Source: Acidobacteriota bacterium
GTDB lineage: Bacteria; Acidobacteriota; Thermoanaerobaculia; Multivoradales; JBCCEF01
Length of the DNA: 64,000 nt
Direction: 5' to 3'
NCBI GenBank assembly: GCA_039030395.1
Contig: JBCCEF010000007.1
Coordinates: forward strand, 124,001 to 188,000
Position 1 is the first letter of the stretch. Every line of letters starts with the position of its first letter. Shown piece after piece: positions 1 through 9,352 of the stretch. Under the pieces are notes generated by a model, which was not told where the DNA came from, searched no databases, and saw only the letters and a list, made by a program, of their open reading frames with translations. A program made the translations under genes and the position numbers.

Positions 1-462
1 GACGGGCTGATGTTGAAGATGCCGATCTTCGGCATGCTGCTGCGGAAGATCGCCGTGGCCCGCTTCTGTCAGACCCTCTCCACCCTCACCTCGTCCGGCG
101 TGCCGATCCTGGACGGCCTGGAGATCACCGCCAAGACCTCCGGTAACGCGATCATCGAAGACGCCATCATGGCCGTTCGCAAGGCGGTGGAAGAAGGCAA
201 GACCCTGAGCGAACCGCTGGCGGAAACCGGCGTGTTCCCGCCGATGGTGGTGCAGATGATCAACGTCGGTGAGCAGACCGGCGCCCTCGACCAGATGCTC
301 GCCAAGATCTCCGAGTTCTACGAGGAAGAGGTGGATACGGCGGTCAACGGCTTGATGAAGCTGATCGAGCCGCTCCTGATCACCATTCTCGGCGTGGTCA
401 TCGGTACCATCGTCACCGCCATGTACCTGCCGCTCTACTCGGTGCTGTCGCAGATCGGGTAG
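1..462 (+). CDS. pilC: Type IV pilus inner-membrane platform protein PilC, C-terminal part (5' truncated by window edge)
   Basis: This is the C-terminal ~153 residues of a type II secretion F / PilC family protein, the inner-membrane platform of the type IV pilus machine. The frame is open to base 1, so the true start lies outside the window. The fragment has the second F-domain with its conserved ALARFxxTLxTLxxSG-like region (here starting AVARFCQTLSTLTSSGVPIL), the MVxxGExTGxLxxML motif (QMINVGEQTGALDQML), and the final transmembrane helix in the segment IEPLLITILGVVIG followed by MYLPLYSV, the usual end of the family. The pilS-pilR pair follows 66 bp downstream in the same direction, the common order in pilus loci. 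Confidence 0.95.
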   Translation, partial: DGLMLKMPIFGMLLRKIAVARFCQTLSTLTSSGVPILDGLEITAKTSGNAIIEDAIMAVRKAVEEGKTLSEPLAETGVFPPMVVQMINVGEQTGALDQMLAKISEFYEEEVDTAVNGLMKLIEPLLITILGVVIGTIVTAMYLPLYSVLSQIG

Positions 463-528
463 GTCATCGAGAGCCGGCGGGGGGTAGGAGTCCCCCGCCC
501 CTCTTCCCCCGGTGAGGACATCGCGGTC

Positions 529-2295
529 ATGAGTCCCATCGCCCGGCAACTCCGCTGGCTGATCGCCCTGCGGCTGGTGGTGGTCACCAGCCTACTGGTG
601 TCCTACGGCCTGCTGACCCTGGTACCCCAGGGCACCATCGACCCGGCAACGGTGCCCGAGGTCCCCACCCCCGGCGGCGCATTGCCAACGGAGGGGTTCG
701 AGCCTTCGACGGTCCAGATCGGCTCCGCCCAGATCGTCCCCGGCCTCACCGCCCGGGTGGTGCTCGGCCTGGCCGGCGCCACCTACCTGGCGAGCCTGCT
801 CTATCTGTTGCTGCTGTCGCTGGGCCGGCGCTACCCGGCCCAAGCCTTCCTGCAGTTGTGCGGCGACCTGCTGCTGGTCACCGCCATCGTCTACTACACC
901 GGCGGCATCAACAGCCCCTTCTCCACCATTTACCTGCTGGTGATCGCCGTCGCCTCGTTTCTTCTCGGTCGGCGGAACCGTTTTGTCATCGCCGTCTTCG
1001 CTTACGTGCTCTACGCCAGTCTCCTGCTGTCGCTGTACTTCGGCTGGCTTCAGGCCGTAACCCCGGTGACCGAAACGGCCTCTCCCAGCCGCCTGGTCTA
1101 CAACCTGACGGTCAATCTGGTGGCCTTCGGCTCCGTCGCTCTGTTGACCAGCTACCTCGCCCTGCGCAGCCGAGTCACCCGCACGGAACTGGAGCTGGAA
1201 GAGAAGCTGGAAGATCTGGCGGACCTGAAGGTAGTGCACCGGGATGTCATCCAGTCGATCAACAGCGGGCTGATCACGACGGATCTCGAAGGACGGATCA
1301 CCAGCGTCAACCGCACCGGCGAGGAGATCCTCGGCCGCGGCGAAGAGGAACTGCTGCGCGAGCCTATCCAGAGTGTCGGCCTGGTGACCGAAGAGCAATG
1401 GCAAGAGGCCCTCGCCAGCGCTGAGGCGGAGCGCAAGCTGCGCATCGAAACCCGCCTGGAGCGCGACGGCGAAGAGGCCCTGATCGGATTTTCCCTCTCG
1501 CCCCTGTCCGACGCCGAGGGCGTGCCGCGCGGCCATATCGTGATCTTCCAGGACCTCACCCGCTGGCAGGAACTCCAAGACCGGGTGCGCCTCAAGGACC
1601 GCATGGCGGCCGTCGGCGAAATGGCGGCGGGCCTGGCCCACGAGGTCGGCAATCCCCTGGCGGCGATCTCCGGCTCGGTGCAGATGCTCAGCCACAAGGT
1701 CCAGGAAGGCAGCTCCGAGGGCAAGTTGCTCGACATCCTGCTCAAGGAGAGCCAGCGTTTGGACCGCACGATCAAGGGCTTTCTGCGCTTCGCCCGGCCG
1801 AAGGAACGGGCCAGCGTGCACTTCGACATCGCCCAACTGATCGAGGAGAATGTCGAGCTGCTGCGCAACAGCCCGGAGGTGCTGGCCGGCCACAGCCTGG
1901 AGCTGGATCTCCAGCCGCCGACGGCGATGATCGTGGCGGACCCGGACCTGATCAGCCAGATCTTCTGGAACCTGGCCCGCAATGCGCTGAAGGCGATGCC
2001 CGAAGGGGGCCGTCTGCGGGTCAGCGGCAGCCTCGATCCGGAGCACTACACCCTGCGCTTCATCGATACCGGCCGCGGCATGGGGGACGAAGAGCGCACC
2101 AATCTCTTCCACCCCTTCAAGTCGTTTTTCGACAGCGGCTCGGGGATCGGCATGGCGATCGTCTACCGCATCGTCGAAGAGCACGGCGGCGATCTGCGGG
2201 TGGATAGCGAACCCGGCGTGGGCACATCGATCGCCGTCGAACTTCCCCTCGGGGGCACCGGCACCCAGCCCATCCTGTTGGAGAATCTTTCATGA
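529..2295 (+). CDS. pilS: Membrane sensor histidine kinase, PilS type
   Basis: A 588-residue sensor kinase for the pilus two-component system. About six hydrophobic segments lie in residues 10-220, with a Pro-rich periplasmic loop near residues 45-70. A coiled stretch (LELEEKLEDLADLKVVHRDV) leads to a PAS domain at about 240-345. The HisKA helix carries the phospho-accepting His371 in GLAHEVGNPLAAISG, followed by an HATPase domain with the N box (FWNLARNALKA), G1 (DTGRGMG) and G2 (GSGIGMAIVY). The gene overlaps pilR by 4 bp (ATGA), so the two are translationally coupled. PilS is known to sense pilin in the membrane and to phosphorylate PilR; the match here rests on architecture and neighbours. 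Confidence 0.93.
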   Translation: MSPIARQLRWLIALRLVVVTSLLVSYGLLTLVPQGTIDPATVPEVPTPGGALPTEGFEPSTVQIGSAQIVPGLTARVVLGLAGATYLASLLYLLLLSLGRRYPAQAFLQLCGDLLLVTAIVYYTGGINSPFSTIYLLVIAVASFLLGRRNRFVIAVFAYVLYASLLLSLYFGWLQAVTPVTETASPSRLVYNLTVNLVAFGSVALLTSYLALRSRVTRTELELEEKLEDLADLKVVHRDVIQSINSGLITTDLEGRITSVNRTGEEILGRGEEELLREPIQSVGLVTEEQWQEALASAEAERKLRIETRLERDGEEALIGFSLSPLSDAEGVPRGHIVIFQDLTRWQELQDRVRLKDRMAAVGEMAAGLAHEVGNPLAAISGSVQMLSHKVQEGSSEGKLLDILLKESQRLDRTIKGFLRFARPKERASVHFDIAQLIEENVELLRNSPEVLAGHSLELDLQPPTAMIVADPDLISQIFWNLARNALKAMPEGGRLRVSGSLDPEHYTLRFIDTGRGMGDEERTNLFHPFKSFFDSGSGIGMAIVYRIVEEHGGDLRVDSEPGVGTSIAVELPLGGTGTQPILLENLS

Positions 2296-3665
2296 GCCAC
2301 CGCCTGCTGATCGTGGACGACGAGGAGAGCGTCGTCAGCTTCCTCTCCTTGCTGTTCGAGGAACAGGGTTTCACGGTGGAGACCGCCGGTTCCGTCGGCG
2401 AGGCGCGGAAGACCCTCCACCGGGGCTACGACCTGTGCTTGTTCGACATCATGATGCCCGACGGCAACGGCCTCGACCTGCTCAAAGAGGTGCGCGAATC
2501 CGAGCCGCGCACCTCGGTGATCATGATGACCGCCTACACCTCCACCAAATCGGCGATCGAGGCGATGAAGCTCGGCGCCTACGACTACATCTCGAAGCCG
2601 TTCGATGTGGAGGAACTGAAGGTCCTGGTGCAGAAGGCTCTGGCGACGGCGGAGCTGGTGGACGAAAACGTCTACCTGCGGCGGGAGCTGGAGCAGAAGT
2701 ACACTTTCTCGAACATCATCGGCCGCAGTCCGAAGATGCAAACGATCTTTTCGCTCATCGACCGGGTGGCCCGCACCTCCTCGACGGTGTTGATCCGCGG
2801 CGAGAGCGGTACCGGCAAGGAACTGATCGCCCGCGCCCTCCACTTCGCCAGCCAGCGCTCGAATAAGCGGTTCCTGTCGATCAACTGCGGCGCCTTGCCG
2901 GAAAATCTGCTGGAGAGCGAACTCTTCGGCCACGAACGCGGCGCCTTCACCGGCGCCGTGCGGGAGAAGAAGGGACTGTTCCAGGAGGCGAGCGGCGGCA
3001 CCCTCTTCCTCGACGAGATCGGCGAGATGACCCCCACCATGCAGGTGCGCCTGCTGCGGGCGCTGCAGGAGAAGGTGGTGCGCAAGGTGGGCGGGAACCG
3101 CGAAGAGCCGATCGACGTGCGGATCATCGCCGCCACCAACCAAAACCTCGAAGAGCGCATCGCCGAGGGGCAGTTTCGGGAAGACCTCTTCTACCGCATC
3201 AATGTCATTCCCATCGAGCTGCCGGCGCTGCGCCAACGGCGGGAAGACATTCCGCTGCTGGTGGACCACTTCGTCCGCAAATGCACCGAGGATATGGGCC
3301 TCGACGAGAAGAAAGTCACCGCCGAGGCGATGAAGGCGCTAGAGCGCTACGACTGGCCGGGCAACGTGCGGGAACTCGAAAACGTGGTGGAGCGCACCCT
3401 CGCCCTCACCACCGGGCCGACCCTCACTTCGAAGGACCTGCCCGATGCGGTATTCAGTATGCGCAGTTCGAACCCCACCGCGGTACAGCTACCGGAAGAG
3501 GGGATGGATCTGGAAGCCTACCTGGAACACGTCCGCGCCCAGCTCATGGGCCAGGCCTTGGAGCGCGCCGACGGGGTGCAGACCCAGGCCGCCGAGCTGC
3601 TGGGGATGAGCTTTCGGTCGTTCCGCTACTACGCCAAGAAGGCCGGCCTCAAAGACGAGGGCTAG
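2292..3665 (+). CDS. pilR: Sigma-54-dependent response regulator, PilR type
   Basis: A 457-residue NtrC-family activator. The N-terminal receiver has the acidic pair D9/D10, phospho-acceptor D52 (LFDIMMPDGNG), a T/S switch region (MMTAYTS) and Lys in SKPFDVEEL. The central AAA+ domain shows Walker A GESGTGKE (about residues 171-178), the sigma-54 contact loop GAFTGA (from G217) and Walker B (LFLDEIGEM). The C-terminus is a Fis-type helix-turn-helix (QAAELLGMSFRSFRYYAKK). It shares an operon with pilS (4-bp overlap). Its last 17 bp overlap the convergent propeller gene. PilR is known to activate the pilin promoter with sigma-54; the pilin gene is not in this window. Confidence 0.94.
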   Translation: MSHRLLIVDDEESVVSFLSLLFEEQGFTVETAGSVGEARKTLHRGYDLCLFDIMMPDGNGLDLLKEVRESEPRTSVIMMTAYTSTKSAIEAMKLGAYDYISKPFDVEELKVLVQKALATAELVDENVYLRRELEQKYTFSNIIGRSPKMQTIFSLIDRVARTSSTVLIRGESGTGKELIARALHFASQRSNKRFLSINCGALPENLLESELFGHERGAFTGAVREKKGLFQEASGGTLFLDEIGEMTPTMQVRLLRALQEKVVRKVGGNREEPIDVRIIAATNQNLEERIAEGQFREDLFYRINVIPIELPALRQRREDIPLLVDHFVRKCTEDMGLDEKKVTAEAMKALERYDWPGNVRELENVVERTLALTTGPTLTSKDLPDAVFSMRSSNPTAVQLPEEGMDLEAYLEHVRAQLMGQALERADGVQTQAAELLGMSFRSFRYYAKKAGLKDEG

Positions 3666-5523
3666 GCTCGCCCGCCAATCCGTCACCCGCCAGCGGCGCC
3701 AACCACAGGCCACGGCTTACGGTGCCCAAGAAAAGACGCCCCTCGAACACCCGGGCGGCGGTGATGTCCGCCGCGCGCACCGGCAACTCCACGGGGCGCA
3801 GCGCCGTCGCCTCGCGATCCCACACCCACGCCCCCTCCTCGCCTACCGCCAAGGCGGAAAAGCGTTCACCGCCGGTGGCGAATATCTTGCTGGCCGCCTT
3901 CTCCAGCAGCACCCAGGGCGACGACAGATCCTGTCGCCGCCAAAGCCCCTGATCGCCGGCAAAGAGCAGGCTGCCGGCGCTGGCGATGCGTCCGCCGGCG
4001 TAGGGGCCGGAGTAGCGCTCCGTGGCCCCGGCGGTGCGACGCACCAAGCCTTCGCCATGGCTGATCCACAGATCAGCCCCGGCGAAGGTCAAGGAACGCA
4101 CTCCCTGGGCCGGTAGGGCGAGGCGCTCGAAGAGACCGGAGCCCCCGGCGCCCACCTGCTCGAACACCCCACCGGGGGTGCGCGCGGCGACTCGCCCGGC
4201 GGAAGTCGCCAGTTCTTCCACCCGACCCTTCCCCACTTCCGTCACCTGCCGCCAGGCGGTGCCGCTGCGCTCGAACAGTCCCGCCTCGGTGGCCGCCAGC
4301 AAGTTGGGTCCGGCGACCGCCAGGTCGAGGATCGGGGGCAGATCGCGATGCACCGTGGAGCCGACGGTGACCGCGCTGTCCACTTGGTACACCCCGGAGA
4401 AAGGACCGGCGTGGTTCACCGCCACCAGCAGATGCTCGCCGGTGGCGGCCAGAGCGCCGATGCGCAGGTTGGTCAGCCCAGTGGCCGTCGCCGCGAAGGA
4501 CCGGCCGCCGTCGTCTGAACGCCACACGCCGGCGCCTTCGGTGGCCAACCAGATGCGCTGCGGCCGCTGCCGGTGGTAGACGATGTCCTGGATCACCAGA
4601 CCGGCGATGGACACCCGATGCCAGCTCGCACCACCATCGTCCGAGCGGTACAGGCCGCCGACGGTGCCGGCCAGCAGGGCGCCGCCGGGCAGCGGCGAAA
4701 AGCTCGGCGTGCGGCGCCACTCCAGACCCTCTTTGTAGCGTTTCCAGCGCTCGCCGCCGTCCAGGCTGCGGTAGACCCAGCCGCAGGTTGAGGCCCACAC
4801 TTCGTCGGGGCTGCCGGGCACCGGCTGCAGCCGGAAGACCTCACTGTCCAACGCCATGCCCTCGAACACTCCGCGCCAGGTCGTACCGCGGTCGTCGCTG
4901 CGGTAGGCCCGGCGCCAGGTGCCGGCGGTGATGCGCTCCGGATACCGCGCATCCACCATCAGGCTGGTGACCTTCTGGATGCGCGGCAATTCGGCGGTCA
5001 GGTGGCGCCAGGATTCTCCGTCGTCGTCGCTCCCGAAGACGCCCTGCCGGGTGCCGGCGTAGAGGCGACCCGGCTGATCCGCGAGCAGGGCCAGGGTGTA
5101 GACCTGGCCGCCGGGAAGACCCTGCCGGCGCTCGACCCAGGAGCGCCCCCCGTCTTCCGTGTAGACCACCGTGCCGCCTCCCCACACCCCCCAAAGGGCC
5201 GCCCACAAGCGGTCCGGGCGATTCGGATCGAACATCAGATCTCCCACCACCCAACCGGCCAGCGGCGTGCTGTGCCCACGCTCGACCCAGCTTTCGCCGC
5301 CGTCCGTCGAGCGGTAGATGTGACCCGCCGAGGTGCCGGCGAAGAGCGTTTCGGGATCGCGCGGATCCACCGCCAGGGTGCGCACATCGCCGCCGTAGAG
5401 CGGAGCGAGCTCCCAGGCGAGATCGAGGGATTGGGCGGCTCCCGGCAGAGAAATTCCGCCGGCCCAAGGGGCGACGAGCAGACCCATCGCCAGCCATCGG
5501 AAACAGGGTTTGGCGGAGATCAT
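3649..5523 (-). CDS. Secreted BNR/sialidase-like beta-propeller protein
   Basis: A 624-residue protein with an N-terminal signal peptide (FRWLAMGLLVAPWAGGISL, cleavage probably after GAAQS). The rest is at least seven repeats of the Asp-box / YCF48-HCF136 type: YRSTDGGESW, YTEDGGRSW, FGSDDDGESW, YRSDDRGTTW, YRSLDGGERW, YRSDDGGASW and WRSDDGGRSF. The fold is therefore a beta-propeller exported to the periplasm or outside. No catalytic sialidase triad is evident, so a binding or scaffold role is more likely than glycosidase activity. The later repeats (after about residue 340) lose the Asp-box signature. It is transcribed away from the YfhO-like gene and converges on pilR with a 17-bp overlap. 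The substrate is unknown. Confidence 0.85.
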   Translation of the reverse strand: MISAKPCFRWLAMGLLVAPWAGGISLPGAAQSLDLAWELAPLYGGDVRTLAVDPRDPETLFAGTSAGHIYRSTDGGESWVERGHSTPLAGWVVGDLMFDPNRPDRLWAALWGVWGGGTVVYTEDGGRSWVERRQGLPGGQVYTLALLADQPGRLYAGTRQGVFGSDDDGESWRHLTAELPRIQKVTSLMVDARYPERITAGTWRRAYRSDDRGTTWRGVFEGMALDSEVFRLQPVPGSPDEVWASTCGWVYRSLDGGERWKRYKEGLEWRRTPSFSPLPGGALLAGTVGGLYRSDDGGASWHRVSIAGLVIQDIVYHRQRPQRIWLATEGAGVWRSDDGGRSFAATATGLTNLRIGALAATGEHLLVAVNHAGPFSGVYQVDSAVTVGSTVHRDLPPILDLAVAGPNLLAATEAGLFERSGTAWRQVTEVGKGRVEELATSAGRVAARTPGGVFEQVGAGGSGLFERLALPAQGVRSLTFAGADLWISHGEGLVRRTAGATERYSGPYAGGRIASAGSLLFAGDQGLWRRQDLSSPWVLLEKAASKIFATGGERFSALAVGEEGAWVWDREATALRPVELPVRAADITAARVFEGRLFLGTVSRGLWLAPLAGDGLAGEPSPRL

Positions 5524-5639
5524 GGACGCTCCAGGTGGCGGTGGAAAGGGATCGAGTGAGCGGCTACGGAGCTGGCGAAGTCGGTGGTGATCACGGCGTG
5601 TACTCCGATTCTCAGAATAGCACCGCTACACTACGCCCG

Positions 5640-8189
5640 ATGTCCATCTTCGATCTTCTTCCGGGACTGCTCGTCGCGGCCTGGGCGGTGGTTCTTTTCG
5701 GCGTCCTGGAGCGCTGGTACGACGGCTTGCCGCGACGGGTGGCAGCGGGCCTTCTCGTCCTCGTGCTGGTGCTCTTCGGGCAAGTGCTGTTCGGCGGCAA
5801 GATCCTCCTGCCGGTGGACAACCTGCGCTCGACGGTGCCGTTCCAGAATCTGCCGGCGGCCCCGACCCCCGGCAACCACCTGCAAACGGAGCAGATCACC
5901 CTGATCGCCCCCCTCGCCGCGGCGGTGCGGAGCGATCTCGCCGACGGCCGCTGGCCCCTGTGGAACGACCACGGCGGGGCCGGCCTGCCGCTGCTTGCTT
6001 CGCCCCAGGCGGCGACCCTTTCACCTTTCCGCCTCGCCACGCTGGCGTTGCCTTTGGAGCGTGCCGTCGGTGCGGCCGCCGCTCTTAAGGTGCTCATCGC
6101 GCTGGTCTTCGGCTGGCTGTGGATTCGCCGCGCCGGAGCCTCGAACGGTGCGGCGACGGTCGGCGCCCTGGCCTACGGCCTCGGGGGGTTCGTGCTGCTG
6201 TGGCTCGGCTGGCCGCGGAGCGGCGCCGCGGCCCTCCTTCCGGTGCTGTTCTACGCCATCGAGCGCGCCGTATCGGCGAGCGCGAACCGCCGCCGAGATG
6301 TTCTGCTGCTGATCGGCGCCGGTGCGGGACTGGCCCTCGCCGGTGACGGCGAGGTCGCCCTGTGGGGCGGCCTCGCGGCCTTGGGGTTGGTCGCCATCCG
6401 CCTCGCCCGGCAGCCCACCCGGCAGCGCCCCGCGCTCTGGCTGCGCACCGCCGGCGCCTTGGCCTTGGGGCTCCTCCTCGCCGCTCCCGTCTTGCTGCCG
6501 CAGGGCGAGTGGAGTCGCCAGAGCAGCGAGAGCGAGCGGGCCATGGAACGGGCCCGCTCCGAACGGCGAAACGACCCTTTCGCTCTGGAGACCATGGCCG
6601 ACCCGGAGAAGCGCGCCGCCGCCTGGGCCGGCACGGCGGCGCGCCTTCCGCCGCTGATTGCCGCCAGCTCCTTCACGGAGCATCGAACGGCGCTCTATCC
6701 GGGCCCGATCCATCGCAACGAGGACGCCGCCGGCTTCGCCGGTACGGTGACCCTGCTCCTCGCCCTGTTGGCTTTGATTCTGCCGAGTCTTCGAGCCGCA
6801 AGAAACAAGAAGGCACAGCGCCTCACGATCGGCCGCGCCTTCCCGGCAGCCATTACCCTGGGGGCTTTGGTTGTCCTGCTGAATCCGCCGGGCCTGTCCT
6901 ACCTGCTCGGCTCGCTGCCGCTCGTCGGACCGTCGGCGGTTTCGCACCGGCGGGTGGCGGTGCTCCTCACCCTTGGCCTCGCCGCCCTTGCGGCTTTCGC
7001 CGTCGATCGGCTGGGAACTCTCGAGAGGAAGCAGATCCGGCCGATCCTGCTGTACCTTGGAGCGGTCTTCGCCACGGCCATTGCCCTGGCGGCGCCGGCG
7101 GGTCTTCCGTGGCTCCAGCTCGGCACCCTCGCCGCCGGGCTGATCGCCCTGCTAGTTGTTCCCCTGCGCTGGCGGGCACCGTGTTTGGCGGTGTTGATCG
7201 GGGCGGAGCTGCTGTGGCTGCACGTCCCGGCCAATGCGCCGATGCCCCGCGATCTCTACTTCCCCACGCCGCCGGTTCTCGCCGCCCTGCAGCAGGCGAC
7301 CGTCGAGCATCCCGACGGCCGCCTGGCGGCGCCGCGTGGGGTGATGCTGCCGCGTATTGCCTCGGTCTACGGGCTGTCGGACGTTCGACCCGGGCGGGTG
7401 GCCCCGACGCTCTATGCGGGCTTGACGGACTTCCTCGGCCGCCCGCCGGACGCTGGCCGGCCGGCGCTGATCGACGACCCGCGGCTCGACCTGCTGGGAA
7501 TCCGCTGGTGGCTCACCGGACCCAATGCGGTAGGGTCCATACTCTCGGGGTCCGACCTCTCGGGGTCCGACCTCTCGGGGTCCGACCTCTCGGGGTCCGA
7601 CCTCTCGGGGTCCGACCTCTCGGGGTCCGCACGCCTCCTCTACGAAGACGCCACCGCCCGCCTGTGGGAACGACCCCGGCCGCTGGAGCGCCTGTTCTTG
7701 CCGGAAGGGGTCGAGATTCATCGCGAGGGTCGGTGGGAGGATCGCATGGGCGAACTGGATCCCAGAAAGACGGCGCTGCTGCGAGCCGCCGTCACATCCA
7801 CCCCCTGGCGAACGACTCACCCGGCTGCGAGCCGTCTGTCCCTCGACCCGCCGGAAGAAGACTCTCTCTCCGCCGAAGCCGCCCTGGCCGAGCCCCGGCT
7901 GATCGCCAGCTCCCTCTACCAGGACGGCGGCTGGCGGCTCCTGGTCAACGGCCAGGCGCACCCCACCTTTCTCGCCAATGGACCCCTACTCGCCGCCTGG
8001 CTGCCGACCGGGCAGCACCGGCTGCAACTCCTCTACCGGCCCCGGTCCTTCGTGCACGGAGCTGCCGGTGCCGGCCTCGCGCTGGTGGTCATGGTTCTAT
8101 GGGTTGCGGCCCCAGGCCTTCGGATTCGTCCGCCCTCGGCCGGCGCAGCGTCGGCAACAGCGCCCAGAAGAGCACCGACAGCACCGTAG
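5640..8189 (+). CDS. YfhO-like polytopic membrane protein
   Basis: An 849-residue membrane protein starting MSIFDLLPGLLVAAWAVVLFG. The ATG at 5640 is preferred over an in-frame ATG at 5535 because a TACACT box ends 7 nt before it and the upstream codons look non-coding. It has about 12-14 hydrophobic helices, a large N-terminal loop with PVDNLRSTVPFQNLP, the WPLWNDHGGAGLPLLASPQ motif and a final TM helix near the C-terminus. These match YfhO / GT-C-like proteins implicated in glycosylation of surface polymers. The soluble C-terminal part contains the (LSGSD) repeat array described separately. The 3' end overlaps the convergent MFS gene by 101 bp. The family assignment is good; the exact substrate is unknown. 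Confidence 0.8.
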   Translation: MSIFDLLPGLLVAAWAVVLFGVLERWYDGLPRRVAAGLLVLVLVLFGQVLFGGKILLPVDNLRSTVPFQNLPAAPTPGNHLQTEQITLIAPLAAAVRSDLADGRWPLWNDHGGAGLPLLASPQAATLSPFRLATLALPLERAVGAAAALKVLIALVFGWLWIRRAGASNGAATVGALAYGLGGFVLLWLGWPRSGAAALLPVLFYAIERAVSASANRRRDVLLLIGAGAGLALAGDGEVALWGGLAALGLVAIRLARQPTRQRPALWLRTAGALALGLLLAAPVLLPQGEWSRQSSESERAMERARSERRNDPFALETMADPEKRAAAWAGTAARLPPLIAASSFTEHRTALYPGPIHRNEDAAGFAGTVTLLLALLALILPSLRAARNKKAQRLTIGRAFPAAITLGALVVLLNPPGLSYLLGSLPLVGPSAVSHRRVAVLLTLGLAALAAFAVDRLGTLERKQIRPILLYLGAVFATAIALAAPAGLPWLQLGTLAAGLIALLVVPLRWRAPCLAVLIGAELLWLHVPANAPMPRDLYFPTPPVLAALQQATVEHPDGRLAAPRGVMLPRIASVYGLSDVRPGRVAPTLYAGLTDFLGRPPDAGRPALIDDPRLDLLGIRWWLTGPNAVGSILSGSDLSGSDLSGSDLSGSDLSGSDLSGSARLLYEDATARLWERPRPLERLFLPEGVEIHREGRWEDRMGELDPRKTALLRAAVTSTPWRTTHPAASRLSLDPPEEDSLSAEAALAEPRLIASSLYQDGGWRLLVNGQAHPTFLANGPLLAAWLPTGQHRLQLLYRPRSFVHGAAGAGLALVVMVLWVAAPGLRIRPPSAGAASATAPRRAPTAP
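7542..7629 (+). repeat. 15-bp in-frame tandem repeat (LSGSD)n
   Basis: Five exact copies of the 15-bp unit CTCTCGGGGTCCGAC run from 7542 to 7616, followed by a sixth copy that diverges after 13 bases. The unit is in frame with the YfhO-like gene and encodes Leu-Ser-Gly-Ser-Asp repeated, followed by LSGSARLLYED. Perfect identity at the DNA level suggests recent slippage expansion. Because the unit is a multiple of three, copy-number change would keep the frame. Confidence 0.97.
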
Positions 8190-9330
8190 CGATGCCGAAC
8201 AGGGTGCTGTACGAGGTGGCCTCCGCCAGCATCCCCGAAACGGTACTGGCGCCGATTTTTCCGAACACCTCAAGGGCCGCCAGCAGAGTGAAGTGAGTGG
8301 CGCCGATGCGCCGGTCCACTTGGCTCATCATGTACGCGAAGAGGGCGACGGTGAGAGCGCCGCCGAAGAAGTTTTCGGCGCAGGTGACGGCGATCACCCC
8401 CGCTGCATCCACCTCCGAGACGGACAACCACCACAGGCCCGCCAGCGGCAACGCCCGCAGAACCGCCGTCCAGATCACCGCCCGGCGGATCGAGACAGCC
8501 CAGGCCAACAGCCCACCGGCGGCCGAGCCGGCGATCGAAAACACCACCCCCCAGGTGCCCACCCAGGCGCCGATCTGCCGGGCGGTGAAGCCGTGGTCGA
8601 CGAGAAACGGCCGAAACATCGTGTCGGCCAGCGATTCGCCCATCTTGTAGGTGACGACGAGCAGCAGGAGCCAGCCGAATCCCCGCCCGGCGAGGGAGCC
8701 GCGCAGCGCGCCGAGCACTTTCCCCAGGCTAGACAACGCCGCGTCGCCGGCAACGGCCGGCTCACGGAAGGTGAGAGTGACCGCAGCGATCAGCAGCATC
8801 AGCCCGGCCATCGCCTGGAACAGGCCGCTCCAACCGATCCAGGCGCTCGCCCACAGCAGGACGCCGCCACCGGTCAGCATGCCGAATTTGAACCCCACCA
8901 CCTGGGCGACATTGCCGAGGCCCAGCTCGTCCGGCCGCAGGAAATCCACCGCCAGGCCGTCCACCGCGATATCGAGGGTCGCCGCCGCCAGGTTCATTGC
9001 CAGAACCAGCACCAGGACCGCCGTCAACGACCCCTGCGGGATGACGAAGGACGCCACGAAACAGGTCGCCGCGAGCAAACCCTGGAGCGGCAGGATCCAG
9101 CTTCGCCGGGGTCCCAACGGCCCGCGCCGATGCCGATCCACCCACGGCGCCCACAGGAACTTGAGCATCCAGGGCAAACTGAGCGCCGCTGCCCAGCCGA
9201 TCTCCGCCAGGGACACTCCCTCGCCGCGCAAATACACCGGCAGCGCCGTCACCTGAAAGCCGTAGGGCAACCCCTGCACGAAGTACAGAGCCCACAGAAT
9301 CGAGTGCCGGCGCCAGGTGGAGGCTCCCAC
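8089..9330 (-). CDS. MFS transporter of the AmpG / acetyl-CoA transporter-like family
   Basis: A 413-residue major facilitator with about 12 TM helices. The N-terminus ([20 protein letters not shown]), the loop [14 protein letters not shown] after TM2-3 and the segment [12 protein letters not shown] followed by [13 protein letters not shown] are typical of AmpG-type permeases and their SLC33-like relatives. AmpG imports anhydromuropeptides for cell-wall recycling; that substrate is possible here but not shown. The start is the ATG of [13 protein letters not shown]. It lies 22 bp after the dicarboxylate symporter gene on the same strand, so co-transcription is plausible. Its 3' end overlaps the opposite YfhO-like gene by 101 bp. 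Confidence 0.85.
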   Translation of the reverse strand: MGASTWRRHSILWALYFVQGLPYGFQVTALPVYLRGEGVSLAEIGWAAALSLPWMLKFLWAPWVDRHRRGPLGPRRSWILPLQGLLAATCFVASFVIPQGSLTAVLVLVLAMNLAAATLDIAVDGLAVDFLRPDELGLGNVAQVVGFKFGMLTGGGVLLWASAWIGWSGLFQAMAGLMLLIAAVTLTFREPAVAGDAALSSLGKVLGALRGSLAGRGFGWLLLLVVTYKMGESLADTMFRPFLVDHGFTARQIGAWVGTWGVVFSIAGSAAGGLLAWAVSIRRAVIWTAVLRALPLAGLWWLSVSEVDAAGVIAVTCAENFFGGALTVALFAYMMSQVDRRIGATHFTLLAALEVFGKIGASTVSGMLAEATSYSTLFGIATVLSVLFWALLPTLRRPRADESEGLGPQPIEP

Positions 9331-9352
9331 AATCTACTCGTTCAGATCTACC

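Noticed and set aside
592-2184. Long open frame on the minus strand across pilS (530 codons)
   Set aside because: It is a shadow frame of a clearly real kinase gene in high-GC DNA, with composition typical of an antisense frame and no recognisable motif.
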